The notes under the pieces are model-generated. The model had not been told where the DNA came from and did not search any database. It saw only the letters and a list, made by a program, of their open reading frames with translations. From the NCBI GenBank assembly GCA_023266355.1, contig JAHFQM010000003.1, positions 434,001 through 498,000 on the forward strand: a stretch of DNA of 64,000 nt. Direction: 5' to 3'. Position 1 is the first letter of the stretch, and every line of letters starts with the position of its first letter. A program made the translations under genes and the position numbers. This document shows, in pieces, positions 21,534 to 29,358 of this stretch. Origin of the DNA: Aquabacterium sp. (GTDB lineage Bacteria > Pseudomonadota > Gammaproteobacteria > Burkholderiales > Burkholderiaceae_C).

Positions 21534-21794
21534 ATGCCCCGCCTCCAACACCGCCCTCACACGGCCAGCACGCCAGCCCCGCCGATGGGGCCTGTGCCAC
21601 GCCGCGAAGACGCCCTGAGCGCAACGGCCACAAGCCAAGGTGCGGGCGCAGGTGCGAACGAAGCGCAGGACACGGCACCCAGGCCACACCTGCCGGCGCC
21701 CACGGCGCACGACGACTGGCTGCGCTGCGCCATGGCGCATTGGCTGGAAGACGATGCACCCGTGGCGTTCGCACGGATGGGGGATGGTCACTGA
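21534..21794 (+). CDS. Hypothetical small protein (doubtful)
   Basis: The 410-bp stretch between the condensation-fold gene and the GGDEF-EAL gene contains an 86-codon ORF ending HWLEDDAPVAFARMGDGH. Its codon third positions are G/C-rich like neighbouring genes and its last third looks protein-like (DDWLRCAMAHWLED), while the first half is low-complexity Ala/Pro/Thr. No family is recognised and no ribosome-binding site is obvious. If it is not real, the region holds no other recognisable element. Confidence 0.4.
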   Translation: MPRLQHRPHTASTPAPPMGPVPRREDALSATATSQGAGAGANEAQDTAPRPHLPAPTAHDDWLRCAMAHWLEDDAPVAFARMGDGH

Positions 21795-21838
21795 GGCCAG
21801 CCCCACGGATACTGCGAGGTTCCCGCCCGACCCTCGCC

Positions 21839-24307
21839 ATGCCGTCTGCCTTCTTCCACACACGCCGTTTGCAGACACGCATCCTCGCGGTCTACCTCGG
21901 CCTGTTGCTGGTGGTGCAAGGCACGACCTACTGGGTCATCCACAACGCCATCGACCGCAACGCGCGCCAGTCCGTGGCCGAATCCCTGGGCAGCGGCGAG
22001 GCCCTGCTGCTGCGCCTGTTGCACCAGCAGCAAGACGCGCTGCAACAAGCCACCCGCGCCCTGGCCGAAGACGCCAGCCTGCACACCGCTCTGACGCTGG
22101 CCCAGCCGGAAGGCATGCTCACGGCCCTGCGCAGCCACCGCGAAGCCGTGCGCGCCAGCGTGACCCTGCTGACCACGCCGGCCTTCGTGCCCCTGAGCCA
22201 GACCGAAGACAGCCCGGGCACCGCCCTGGCGATGGCCGCCCTGCTCCCGGACCTGCTGCGGCCTCAGGTCCCTGCCCAGACACCGGCCGCGCAGCCGCGC
22301 CAGGCGACCACGCTGCGGGTGGTGCGCATGGGCGGGCAGATCTACCAGCTGGCCGCGATGGCCGTCCCGGCGCCCGCCCCCGCGGCCTGGGTGCTCATGG
22401 CCACCCGCATCGACACCCGGCTGCTGCAGGAGCTGCACAGCCTCTCCGGCCTGGACCTGGCCCTGCTGACCCCGCCTGAGTCCGGCAACCGCTGGCAGGT
22501 GCTCGACGCCACCCTGCCCGCCGACAGCTGGCCGAGCCTGGCCCAGGCCTGGGAAAACGGCCCCCGGCGCGGCACCCTCTCGCAACCCACCTTCCACGTG
22601 GCCGACGACGAGTTCAGCGCCCGCGCCCTCGTCCTGCCCGACCTGCAAGGCCACGACGTGCTGCGCGCCGTGTTGATGCGCTCGGTGGACCAGGCCATCG
22701 CGCCCTACCGCGAGCTCAAGCTGACCCTGCTGGGGCTGTCGGCCCTGGGCGTGCTGGCCTTTGGCTTGGTCGGCATGTTCAGCGCGCGGCGCATCACCGC
22801 CCCGCTGCGCGAGCTCTCCAGCTCGGCCCGCCAACTGGGCCGCGGCGAATACGACTCCGAGGTCTCCAGCGACTTCGACGGTGAAATCGGCGAACTGGCC
22901 CAGTCCTTCGAAACCATGCGCCAGACCATCCAGGCCCGCGAAGGCGAGCTGCGCCGCCTGGTCTGGCAAGACCCCCTCACCGAACTGCCCAACCTGGAGC
23001 AGTTCCGCCGCGACCTGCGCCAGGCCGTGGGTCGCGCCAGCCAGCACGGCGTGCCCTGTGCGGTGCTGCTGCTCGACATGGACCGCTTCAAGCAGGTCAA
23101 CGACCAGCTCGGCCACCGCTTCGGCGACCGCCTGCTGCGCGCCGTGGCCCAGCGCCTGCACGACGGCCTGCACGACGGCGCCCACGGCGGCCACACCCCC
23201 GTGCTGGCCCGCCTGAGTGGCGACGAATTCGGCATCCTGCTGCCGGGCGCCGACGCGGCCGCGGCCTGGCCCGTGGCCCAGCGCATCCTGGCCGACTTCG
23301 AACGCCCGCTCGTCCTCGACGGCCACACCGTGGACCTCGGCGCCGGCATCGGCATCGCCGCCAGCCCCGCGCACGGCCTCGACGCCGACACCGTGCTCAG
23401 CCGGGCCGAGCTGGCCATGAACACCGCCAAACAGCAACAGGCCGGCACCGTGAGCTACCACGCGGGCCTGGACGCCACCGCATCGGCCTCGCTGACCCTG
23501 CTGGGCGAGCTGCGCACCGCCGTCGACGACAGCCAGCTGCGCCTCTTCCTGCAACCCAAGGTGACGCTGGCCACCGGCCAGGTCGTCGGCGCCGAAGCCC
23601 TGGTGCGCTGGCAACACCCCGAGCGCGGCGTGCTCTCGCCCATCGGCTTCGTGCCCTTCGCCGAGCAGACCGGCTTCGTGCGCCTGCTCACGCGCTGGAT
23701 GATCGACGAGGTCGCGCGCACCGCCCAGGCGCTGTCGCAACAAGGCCTGGCCATGAAGCTGGCCGTCAACCTGTCGACCCGCGACCTGCTCGACCCCGAA
23801 CTGCCGCCGCGTCTGGCAGACGCCATCGCGCGCCACCAGCTGGCGCCCGACAGCCTGGTGCTGGAGATCACCGAAAGCGCCATCATGGACGACCCCGAGC
23901 GCGCCCTGCACACCCTGCAGCGCCTGCGCACCATGGGCGTGCGCCTGTCCATCGACGACTTCGGCACCGGCTACTCCTCGCTGAGCTACCTCAAGAGCCT
24001 GCCCGTGCAGGAGCTGAAGATGGACCGCTCCTTCGTGATGTCCATGGCCGCCGACGAGCACGATGCCAAGATCGTCCAGTCCACCATCGAGCTGGCGCAC
24101 AGCCTGGGCCTGTCGGTCGTGGCCGAGGGCGTGGAAAACCTCGCCACCTGGGAGTTGCTGCAGATGCTGGGCTGCGACGAGGCCCAAGGCCACATGATCG
24201 CCAAACCCATGCCCGCCCGCCAGTTCGCGGCCTGGGTGGCCGCCTGGCAGCCGCCCCAGTTGCCCCAGTCAGCTCATCCGGCCAGCCTCGCCGCCAGTTC
24301 GGCGTAA
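21839..24307 (+). CDS. Membrane GGDEF-EAL cyclic-di-GMP enzyme with SGDEF site
   Basis: 822 residues. TM1 (about 13-32), a periplasmic sensor region of about 270 residues, TM2 (about 300-325), HAMP (about 325-380), GGDEF domain (about 390-550) and EAL domain (about 565-815). The cyclase site is SGDEF (S460) and lacks the RxxD inhibitory site. The phosphodiesterase site looks complete: EAL from E586, VNLS, EITES, DDFGTGYSSL, the Lys in ELKMDRSF and EGVE. It is therefore most likely a c-di-GMP phosphodiesterase, with cyclase activity uncertain. ATG at 21839 puts TM1 at the N terminus; a longer opening upstream to 21500 is unlikely. The 3' end overlaps a convergent gene by 34 bp. Confidence 0.9.
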   Translation: MPSAFFHTRRLQTRILAVYLGLLLVVQGTTYWVIHNAIDRNARQSVAESLGSGEALLLRLLHQQQDALQQATRALAEDASLHTALTLAQPEGMLTALRSHREAVRASVTLLTTPAFVPLSQTEDSPGTALAMAALLPDLLRPQVPAQTPAAQPRQATTLRVVRMGGQIYQLAAMAVPAPAPAAWVLMATRIDTRLLQELHSLSGLDLALLTPPESGNRWQVLDATLPADSWPSLAQAWENGPRRGTLSQPTFHVADDEFSARALVLPDLQGHDVLRAVLMRSVDQAIAPYRELKLTLLGLSALGVLAFGLVGMFSARRITAPLRELSSSARQLGRGEYDSEVSSDFDGEIGELAQSFETMRQTIQAREGELRRLVWQDPLTELPNLEQFRRDLRQAVGRASQHGVPCAVLLLDMDRFKQVNDQLGHRFGDRLLRAVAQRLHDGLHDGAHGGHTPVLARLSGDEFGILLPGADAAAAWPVAQRILADFERPLVLDGHTVDLGAGIGIAASPAHGLDADTVLSRAELAMNTAKQQQAGTVSYHAGLDATASASLTLLGELRTAVDDSQLRLFLQPKVTLATGQVVGAEALVRWQHPERGVLSPIGFVPFAEQTGFVRLLTRWMIDEVARTAQALSQQGLAMKLAVNLSTRDLLDPELPPRLADAIARHQLAPDSLVLEITESAIMDDPERALHTLQRLRTMGVRLSIDDFGTGYSSLSYLKSLPVQELKMDRSFVMSMAADEHDAKIVQSTIELAHSLGLSVVAEGVENLATWELLQMLGCDEAQGHMIAKPMPARQFAAWVAAWQPPQLPQSAHPASLAASSA

Positions 24308-24705
24308 GCCTGGGCCTGATCGACCGGCAAGTTCGCGGGGCCCGCAGACCGGACCCGGTCAGGCGCGGTGGCCACGGCCTGCAGCTGCACTTCCACCAGG
24401 CGCTGCGCATCGCCCAGCCGCGGCAGCACCGGGCCGGCGAACAGCACCCGCCCGCGGTGGGCCAGCATCAGGGTGGGGAAGGTCTCGACGTCGATGTCAC
24501 CGGCCAGGTCGGCCTCGTCTTCGATGTCGATCCAGCGGTAGCGGTGGCCGGGCAGCGCGCTTTGCAGCGCCGCGAACGTCGCCTCGTAGTCGCGGCAGGT
24601 GCCGCACCAGGCCGCGCACAGGCAGACGATGTCGAGCACGGGTGCAGGTGCGGCAGAAAGTGCGGCAGAAGGTGCGCGGAAAGGCAGGTCGTCGGTGTCC
24701 GGCAT
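24274..24705 (-). CDS. Thioredoxin-like protein with CGTC active site
   Basis: 143 residues with a thioredoxin fold: beta strand VLDIVCLCAAW followed by the redox motif WCGTC (C-G-T-C, typical of oxidoreductase variants rather than CGPC thioredoxin), the IDIEDEADLAGDIDVETFPTL region with the cis-proline, and a C-terminal helix. There is no signal peptide, so it should be cytoplasmic. Convergent with the GGDEF-EAL gene with a 34-bp overlap. Substrate unknown. Confidence 0.82.
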   Translation of the reverse strand: MPDTDDLPFRAPSAALSAAPAPVLDIVCLCAAWCGTCRDYEATFAALQSALPGHRYRWIDIEDEADLAGDIDVETFPTLMLAHRGRVLFAGPVLPRLGDAQRLVEVQLQAVATAPDRVRSAGPANLPVDQAQAYAELAARLAG

Positions 24706-24873
24706 GGCGCCATTTTGCGCGAAACGCCGAGCCCGCCGCGGGGCACCTTTCAGGTCACCATGCGCGTCACCCTGCGCGTCACCATTCGTTACGGCTGGAT
24801 CGCCCGTCTTGCCCCGAGGGCGGGGCTGTGCCAGTATCCTTTGACGACATCACCACCCCCGAAGGAAGTACCC

Positions 24874-25299
24874 ATGCGCCTGAACCGCCAAGCCACCATC
24901 TGGCTGACCGCCATCGCCCTGAGCCACACCGCCGGTCTGCAAGCCGCCCACGCCGGCATGGTCGCGACCGATGCCGTCGCCGCCCAGGCCCTGGTGTCTG
25001 AAGCCCAGGCCCAAGACCGCGCCGACGCCTCGGTGAGCCGCGCTTCCGTGCTGGCCACCCTCAGCCGCGCCGATGTGGCCGAGGCCCTGCGCGCCAAGGG
25101 CGTGGACATGGACGCCGCCCGCGCCCGCGTGGACGCCCTGTCCGACAGCGAAGTCGTGGCCCTGGCCGACCAGATCGACCGCGCCCCCGCCGGTGCCTCC
25201 GATTTCATCGGCGTCGTCGTGTTCATCTTCCTGCTGCTCTTGCTGACCGACATCCTCGGCTTCACCAAGGTCTTCCCCTTCACCCGTTCCATCCGCTGA
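24874..25299 (+). CDS. PA2779 family exported membrane protein
   Basis: 141 residues: signal peptide (about 1-28, ending QAAHA), a helical mature part with VSRASVLATLSRADVAEALRAKGVD, and a C-terminal transmembrane helix (FIGVVVFIFLLLLLTDILG) with a short basic tail. This matches the PA2779 family, of unknown function, which is habitually followed by a PA2778-type cysteine peptidase, as here after 5 bp. gaagga upstream of the ATG at 24874 is a good ribosome-binding site. The single C-terminal helix suggests an inner-membrane anchored periplasmic protein. Confidence 0.88.
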   Translation: MRLNRQATIWLTAIALSHTAGLQAAHAGMVATDAVAAQALVSEAQAQDRADASVSRASVLATLSRADVAEALRAKGVDMDAARARVDALSDSEVVALADQIDRAPAGASDFIGVVVFIFLLLLLTDILGFTKVFPFTRSIR

Positions 25300-25304
25300 A
25301 CGGC

Positions 25305-26312
25305 GTGGCCAGCCTGGGTCCACGCCGGCTGGCCCGGTGGGGGTCCACGCTGGCGGTCGTCCTGGCCCTCGCCGGCATGGGCACGGGCCTGAGCGGCTGT
25401 GCCACCTGGCTGGACGCCGGCACGGCGCAAACCCAGCAGCTGCTGGCCGCACCGCCAGCTGGCCTGCCCCGCCGCGTGCTGCTGGACGCCACGCCCTTCC
25501 ACCCGCAAACCGAGCTGCAATGTGGCCCGGCAGCCCTGGCCACGCTGCTGGGTGCGGCCGGGCGCCCCGTCACGCCTGAGGCGCTGACACCCGAGGTCTT
25601 CGTGCCCGGGCGCGGCGGCAGCCTGCAGATCGAGATGCTGGGCGCCGCGCGCCGCCACGACGCCGTCAGCACCGTGCTGCCCCAGCGCCTGGACGCGCTG
25701 CTGCAGGAGGTCGCGGCCGGCCACCCGGTCGGCGTGATGCTCAACCTCGGCCTGTCGCTGGTGCCGCTGTGGCACTTTGCCGTGCTCGTGGGCTTCGACC
25801 TCGACCGCGAAGAGGTGCTGTTGCGCTCCGGCCAGACCCGCGAATTGCACCTCCCCCTGCGCACCTTCGAACGCACCTGGGCGCGCTCCCAACACTGGGC
25901 CTTCGTCGCCCTGCCGCCCGAAACCCTGCCCACCACCGCCAGCCTGGCCGCCGTGCGGGAAGGCCGCATCGGCTTCGAACGCGCCGCGCCCCCTGCCCGC
26001 GCCGTGGCCGCCTGGCAGAGCGCCTGGCAACGCTGGCCGGGTGATGTCGTCATCGGCATGGGCCTGGGCAACAGCCAGGTGGCCGCCGGCGATGCCCCTG
26101 CCGCGCTGCGCACCTTCGCGCAGGTGGCCGAAGCCACCGACAGCGCCGCCGCCTGGAACAACTTGGCCAGCCTGCGGCTGCAAGCCGGCGATCTGCCCGG
26201 CGCACGCCAGGCCGCGCGCCAGGCCGTGCTGCGCGCCAGCGTGGCCGAACCCGCCATGCTGGCTGCCGCGCAAGCCACCGAAGCCGAGGTGGCCGCAGCC
26301 GGCGCGCGCTGA
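25305..26312 (+). CDS. PA2778 family C39-like cysteine peptidase lipoprotein
   Basis: 335 residues. An N-terminal signal with lipobox LSGC (Cys about 32), a papain-like C39-type domain with catalytic Cys in LQCGPAALATLL and His in PLWHFAVLVGFD, then a C-terminal helical TPR-like segment (about 225-330; GDVVIGMGLGNSQVAAGDAPAALRTF). Starts at GTG 25305, 5 bp after the PA2779 gene; the pair forms a conserved two-gene unit. The natural substrate is unknown; the PA2779 partner is an obvious candidate, by inference. Confidence 0.87.
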   Translation: MASLGPRRLARWGSTLAVVLALAGMGTGLSGCATWLDAGTAQTQQLLAAPPAGLPRRVLLDATPFHPQTELQCGPAALATLLGAAGRPVTPEALTPEVFVPGRGGSLQIEMLGAARRHDAVSTVLPQRLDALLQEVAAGHPVGVMLNLGLSLVPLWHFAVLVGFDLDREEVLLRSGQTRELHLPLRTFERTWARSQHWAFVALPPETLPTTASLAAVREGRIGFERAAPPARAVAAWQSAWQRWPGDVVIGMGLGNSQVAAGDAPAALRTFAQVAEATDSAAAWNNLASLRLQAGDLPGARQAARQAVLRASVAEPAMLAAAQATEAEVAAAGAR

Positions 26313-26394
26313 GTGCCGGGCATGCCCACACATGCCCCACAATAGCGCCCCGACAGCGCCCTGTGGCGCGACAAAACGCTAACAGGAGCACGCC

Positions 26395-27012
26395 ATGCCG
26401 GTGATCGTGGTCGCCAATCCCAAGGGCGGTGTGGGCAAGTCCACGCTGTCCAGCAACATCGCTGGGTACTTCGCCCGCCAGGGCCACGCCGTCATGCTCG
26501 GCGATGTGGACCGCCAGCAGTCCTCGCGCCTGTGGCTGCAGCTGCGCGACGCCAGCCTGCCGCGCATCCAGAGCTGGGACATCACCGAAGACCAGATCGC
26601 CCGCCCGCCCAAGGGCACCACGCACGTCGTGCTGGACACGCCCGCCGGCCTGCACGGCAAGGGCCTGGACGCGGTCATGAAGCTGGCCGACAAGGTCATC
26701 GTGCCGCTGCAGGCCAGCGTCTTCGACATCTACGCCACGCAGGATTTCGTGCGCGCGCTGGCCAAGAAAAAGCGCAGCGAAGGCACGCAATTGGCCGTGG
26801 TCGGCAACCGCATCAAGGACCACACCAAGGCCACCGAGCACCTCAAGGAGTTCCTGCAGACGCTGGACATCCCCCTGCTCACCCTGCTGCGCGACACCCA
26901 GAACTACGCCCACCTCGCCGCCCACGGCCTGAGCCTGTGGGACGTGCCCGCCAACCGCGTCGAGAAAGACCTCGGCCAGTGGCAGCCCGTGCTGGACTGG
27001 ATGAACGCCTGA
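26395..27012 (+). CDS. ParA family ATPase, orphan
   Basis: 205 residues with the deviant Walker A NPKGGVGKST, DVDRQQSS and the DTPAG switch II motif of ParA/MinD/Soj ATPases. Short form without an N-terminal HTH. No parB, replication gene or partition site is next to it, so plasmid or chromosome segregation is not implied; such orphan ParA proteins also position cellular cargos such as chemosensory arrays. A caggag ribosome-binding site lies 8 nt before the ATG. Convergent with the diguanylate cyclase gene at 27043. Confidence 0.9.
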   Translation: MPVIVVANPKGGVGKSTLSSNIAGYFARQGHAVMLGDVDRQQSSRLWLQLRDASLPRIQSWDITEDQIARPPKGTTHVVLDTPAGLHGKGLDAVMKLADKVIVPLQASVFDIYATQDFVRALAKKKRSEGTQLAVVGNRIKDHTKATEHLKEFLQTLDIPLLTLLRDTQNYAHLAAHGLSLWDVPANRVEKDLGQWQPVLDWMNA

Positions 27013-27042
27013 GGCGCGCCGGCCACTGAGGGCCAGGCACGC

Positions 27043-28236
27043 TCACACACCCACCGCGTGGCGCCCACCACGCTTGGCGCGGTACAAGGCGGCATCGGCC
27101 GCACCGACCAGGCCCTGGCGGTCCATGCTGGCCAGCGGTGCCTGCGTGGCCACGCCCACGCTCACCGTCACATGCGGCGCCGTGCTCGACATCACGTGCG
27201 GCAAGGCCAGCTGGTCGATCTGCTCGATGAGCTTGCGCGCCAGCTCGACCGCCCCGGCCTGGTCCGTGTCGGGCAGCAAGACCACGAATTCCTCGCCGCC
27301 ATAACGCGCCACCACATCGGCCGGACGCTGCACCGCCGTGGCCATCGCCTGCGCGAGGTGGACGAGGCACTGGTCGCCGGCCGGGTGACCGTAGTGGTCG
27401 TTGTAGGCCTTGAAGTGGTCCACATCGACCATCAACAGCGACAGCACACTGCGGTTGCGGCGCGCGCGGTCCCACTCCTGCGCCAGGGCCTGGTCGAAGC
27501 GGCGGCGGTTGGACAGCCCCGTGAGCACATCGCGCAAGGCCATCTCGGCCAGTTGCTCGTTGAGGCGCTGCACCTCCTGGCGCTCCAGGTCCAGCAGGGT
27601 GGCCTGCAGGAAGGCGATGCGGTCCTTGTCTTCGCGCACCAGGGCCACGAACAGGCAGACGCCCGCGGTCAGCACGTAGTGCCCGAGGAACAAGCGCGCG
27701 AAGGCCGCATCGGCCAACCACGGCGCCGTGAGGAAGGCCGACAGCCCCAGCGCACTGCCCACCAGCGCCGCCCGCAGCGACAACTGCAGCGCCAGCAAGC
27801 CGATCAGCAGCACCAGCAGGGTGATGTAGACCTGGTTGACGGCCAGCGCCGGCTGCTGGAGCAGGAAGCCCCCGATGACCTTGACGAAGAGGTTGAAGCC
27901 CAGGAAGAAAGGGATCCAGGCATCGGCCTTCGGTTGCCAGCGCGGTTGGCGGGCCATCCACAAGCCGAGGGTGCTCACCACCAAGGCCAAGCCTTCGGAC
28001 ATCAGGTACACGCGCAGATCGCGGCCCTGCAACTGGCCCAGGTAGAACACAAAGGAAAAGCCCACGCAGCCGACGAAAGCCAGCACCAGCAGGGGCGACC
28101 ACAGGGCCACCAGCCGCGCGAAATCTCGCTGTCGCTGGACGCGGTGGGCCGGGTGCAAGGCCGCAGGCACCACCTGCAACCACCCCGGCCGGGCCAACAG
28201 CCGCTCCAGTTCTTTCTTCTGTGTCGTGATGGGCAT
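27043..28236 (-). CDS. Integral-membrane diguanylate cyclase (GGEEF, with I-site)
   Basis: 397 residues: a cytoplasmic N-terminal segment, about six transmembrane helices (residues 40-205, a MASE-like sensor), a coiled linker and a GGDEF domain (about 235-395). The active site GGEEF is intact and an RPAD sequence (RxxD) sits at the correct spacing five residues before it, indicating product inhibition. It synthesises c-di-GMP from two GTP. ATG at 28236 was chosen; an upstream in-frame ATG at 28278 lies in an inverted repeat. Confidence 0.92.
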   Translation of the reverse strand: MPITTQKKELERLLARPGWLQVVPAALHPAHRVQRQRDFARLVALWSPLLVLAFVGCVGFSFVFYLGQLQGRDLRVYLMSEGLALVVSTLGLWMARQPRWQPKADAWIPFFLGFNLFVKVIGGFLLQQPALAVNQVYITLLVLLIGLLALQLSLRAALVGSALGLSAFLTAPWLADAAFARLFLGHYVLTAGVCLFVALVREDKDRIAFLQATLLDLERQEVQRLNEQLAEMALRDVLTGLSNRRRFDQALAQEWDRARRNRSVLSLLMVDVDHFKAYNDHYGHPAGDQCLVHLAQAMATAVQRPADVVARYGGEEFVVLLPDTDQAGAVELARKLIEQIDQLALPHVMSSTAPHVTVSVGVATQAPLASMDRQGLVGAADAALYRAKRGGRHAVGV

Positions 28237-28253
28237 CGCTCGCGCGTTGGGGG

Positions 28254-28277
28254 TGACGCGACACACGCTTTGCGTCA
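28254..28277. repeat. Inverted repeat TGACGC...GCGTCA upstream of the diguanylate cyclase
   Basis: TGACGC (28254-28259) and GCGTCA (28272-28277) flank 12 nt, 18-41 bp upstream of the gene starting at 28236. The arms match the inner arms of the hairpin at 12468-12490. It could be an operator; whether this is a recurring genomic element needs a whole-genome count. Confidence 0.45.
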
Positions 28278-28329
28278 ATCACCCCCCATTCGTACTAGCC
28301 CCATTGTGCCTGTCTTGCCCGAAACCTGC

Positions 28330-29133
28330 TCAACCGGGATGCGCCAGGCCCAAGCGAGCGGCCTGGTGCGCACGGCACGCCTGGCCGAAGGCCTCGAAGA
28401 TGCGCAAGGACACCGGGTTGGACGCCGCCAGCCACTCCGGGTGCCATTGCAGGCAGAGGTTGAAGCCCACGCCCGGCTTGCTGAAGGCCTCGACCACGCC
28501 GTCCGGCGCGCGTGCCTCGACGTGCAGGCCCGGCGCCAGGCGCTTGACGCCCTGGCCATGCAGGCTGTTGACCATGACCTCGTCGCCCTGGCGCACGTCC
28601 AGGCCACGCAAGATGGGGTCGAGCACCCCGCCAGGCTGGACCGACACCGCGTGCGCCAGGCCGTACTCCTGCTCGACGGGCAAGGCCTCGTCGGCGCGGT
28701 GGTCCATGTGCCCCGGCTGCCCCTGCACCGCCTGGTGCAACGAACCGCCCAGCGCCACATTGACCTCCTGCAGGCCCCGACAGATGCCCAGCAGCGGGAT
28801 GCCACGGTCGACGACCGCCCGGATCAGCGGCAGCGTCCAGGCGTCGCGCACCGGGTCGAGTGGCAGGCGCTCATCGAGCACGTCTTCGTCGAAATGGCGG
28901 GGGTGGACATTCGACGGCGACCCCGTCAGCAAGACGCCATCCACCACGGACAGCAGCGCCGACAACTCCGCCTCGGACGCCCCCGGCACCATCAGCGGCA
29001 CCCCGCCCGCGAGCCGGATGGCCTCGACGTACTTCTGCCCCACCACATGGAAGGGGTGACGGCCCAAGACCCTCTGGCAAGAGGGCACCAGCACCAGCGG
29101 TGCTTGAACAGATTGAACAGTTTGAGAACCCAT
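28330..29133 (-). CDS. Class I glutamine amidotransferase-like hydrolase (PuuD family)
   Basis: 267 residues resembling gamma-glutamyl-gamma-aminobutyrate hydrolase (PuuD) and related class I glutaminase-fold proteins. The nucleophile Cys lies in LLGICRGLQEVN (about 118), the catalytic His-Glu in LQWHPEW near residue 236, and LTGSPSNVHP is the family's oxyanion-side loop. It would hydrolyse gamma-glutamyl amide bonds, for example in putrescine catabolism; no other puu genes are nearby, so the substrate is open. Start ATG 29133 sits directly after a hairpin that covers its ribosome-binding site. Confidence 0.88.
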   Translation of the reverse strand: MGSQTVQSVQAPLVLVPSCQRVLGRHPFHVVGQKYVEAIRLAGGVPLMVPGASEAELSALLSVVDGVLLTGSPSNVHPRHFDEDVLDERLPLDPVRDAWTLPLIRAVVDRGIPLLGICRGLQEVNVALGGSLHQAVQGQPGHMDHRADEALPVEQEYGLAHAVSVQPGGVLDPILRGLDVRQGDEVMVNSLHGQGVKRLAPGLHVEARAPDGVVEAFSKPGVGFNLCLQWHPEWLAASNPVSLRIFEAFGQACRAHQAARLGLAHPG

Positions 29134-29160
29134 GGCACCTCGCTATGCAACGAGTGTGCC
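29134..29160 (-). promoter_or_regulatory. Hairpin sequestering the ribosome-binding site of the PuuD-like gene
   Basis: On the minus strand the 27 nt before the ATG fold as GGCAC-(A)-CTCG, an 8-nt loop, then CGAG-GTGCC, giving nine base pairs with one bulged A. The only Shine-Dalgarno-like sequence (GAGG) is inside the 3' arm and ends 4-5 nt before the start codon. This could control translation, for example as a temperature- or ligand-sensitive element. Confidence 0.5.
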
Positions 29161-29358
29161 AAAGCCTCCCTCCCTGTCAACCGATGGACGCAAAGAAGAC
29201 CCATGTGCGAGGCTCACAAATGCTTGCACTTTGGTGGGGCCTCAGAGACCCCCATGCGGGGGAACTGCGCGTGCGCAGGCCGGCTTTTGCGCTAATTTCC
29301 GGGGTTCTACGGCCGGTGGCGCCTGACCCCGACCGAGCACACACCCAGGGACGGACGC

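Noticed and set aside
21788..24193. An 801-codon minus-strand frame opposite the GGDEF-EAL gene
   Set aside because: Composition typical of antisense shadows (AGQ/HG/DV-rich), while the plus strand has complete catalytic motifs.
26395..27012. ParA gene as evidence for a plasmid partition locus
   Set aside because: No parB, rep gene or repeat centromere is nearby and the surroundings are chromosomal housekeeping genes.
28272..28282. TTGACG on the minus strand as a -35 element of the 27043-28236 cyclase
   Set aside because: No acceptable -10 sequence occurs 16-18 bp downstream; the site is better explained as part of an inverted repeat.
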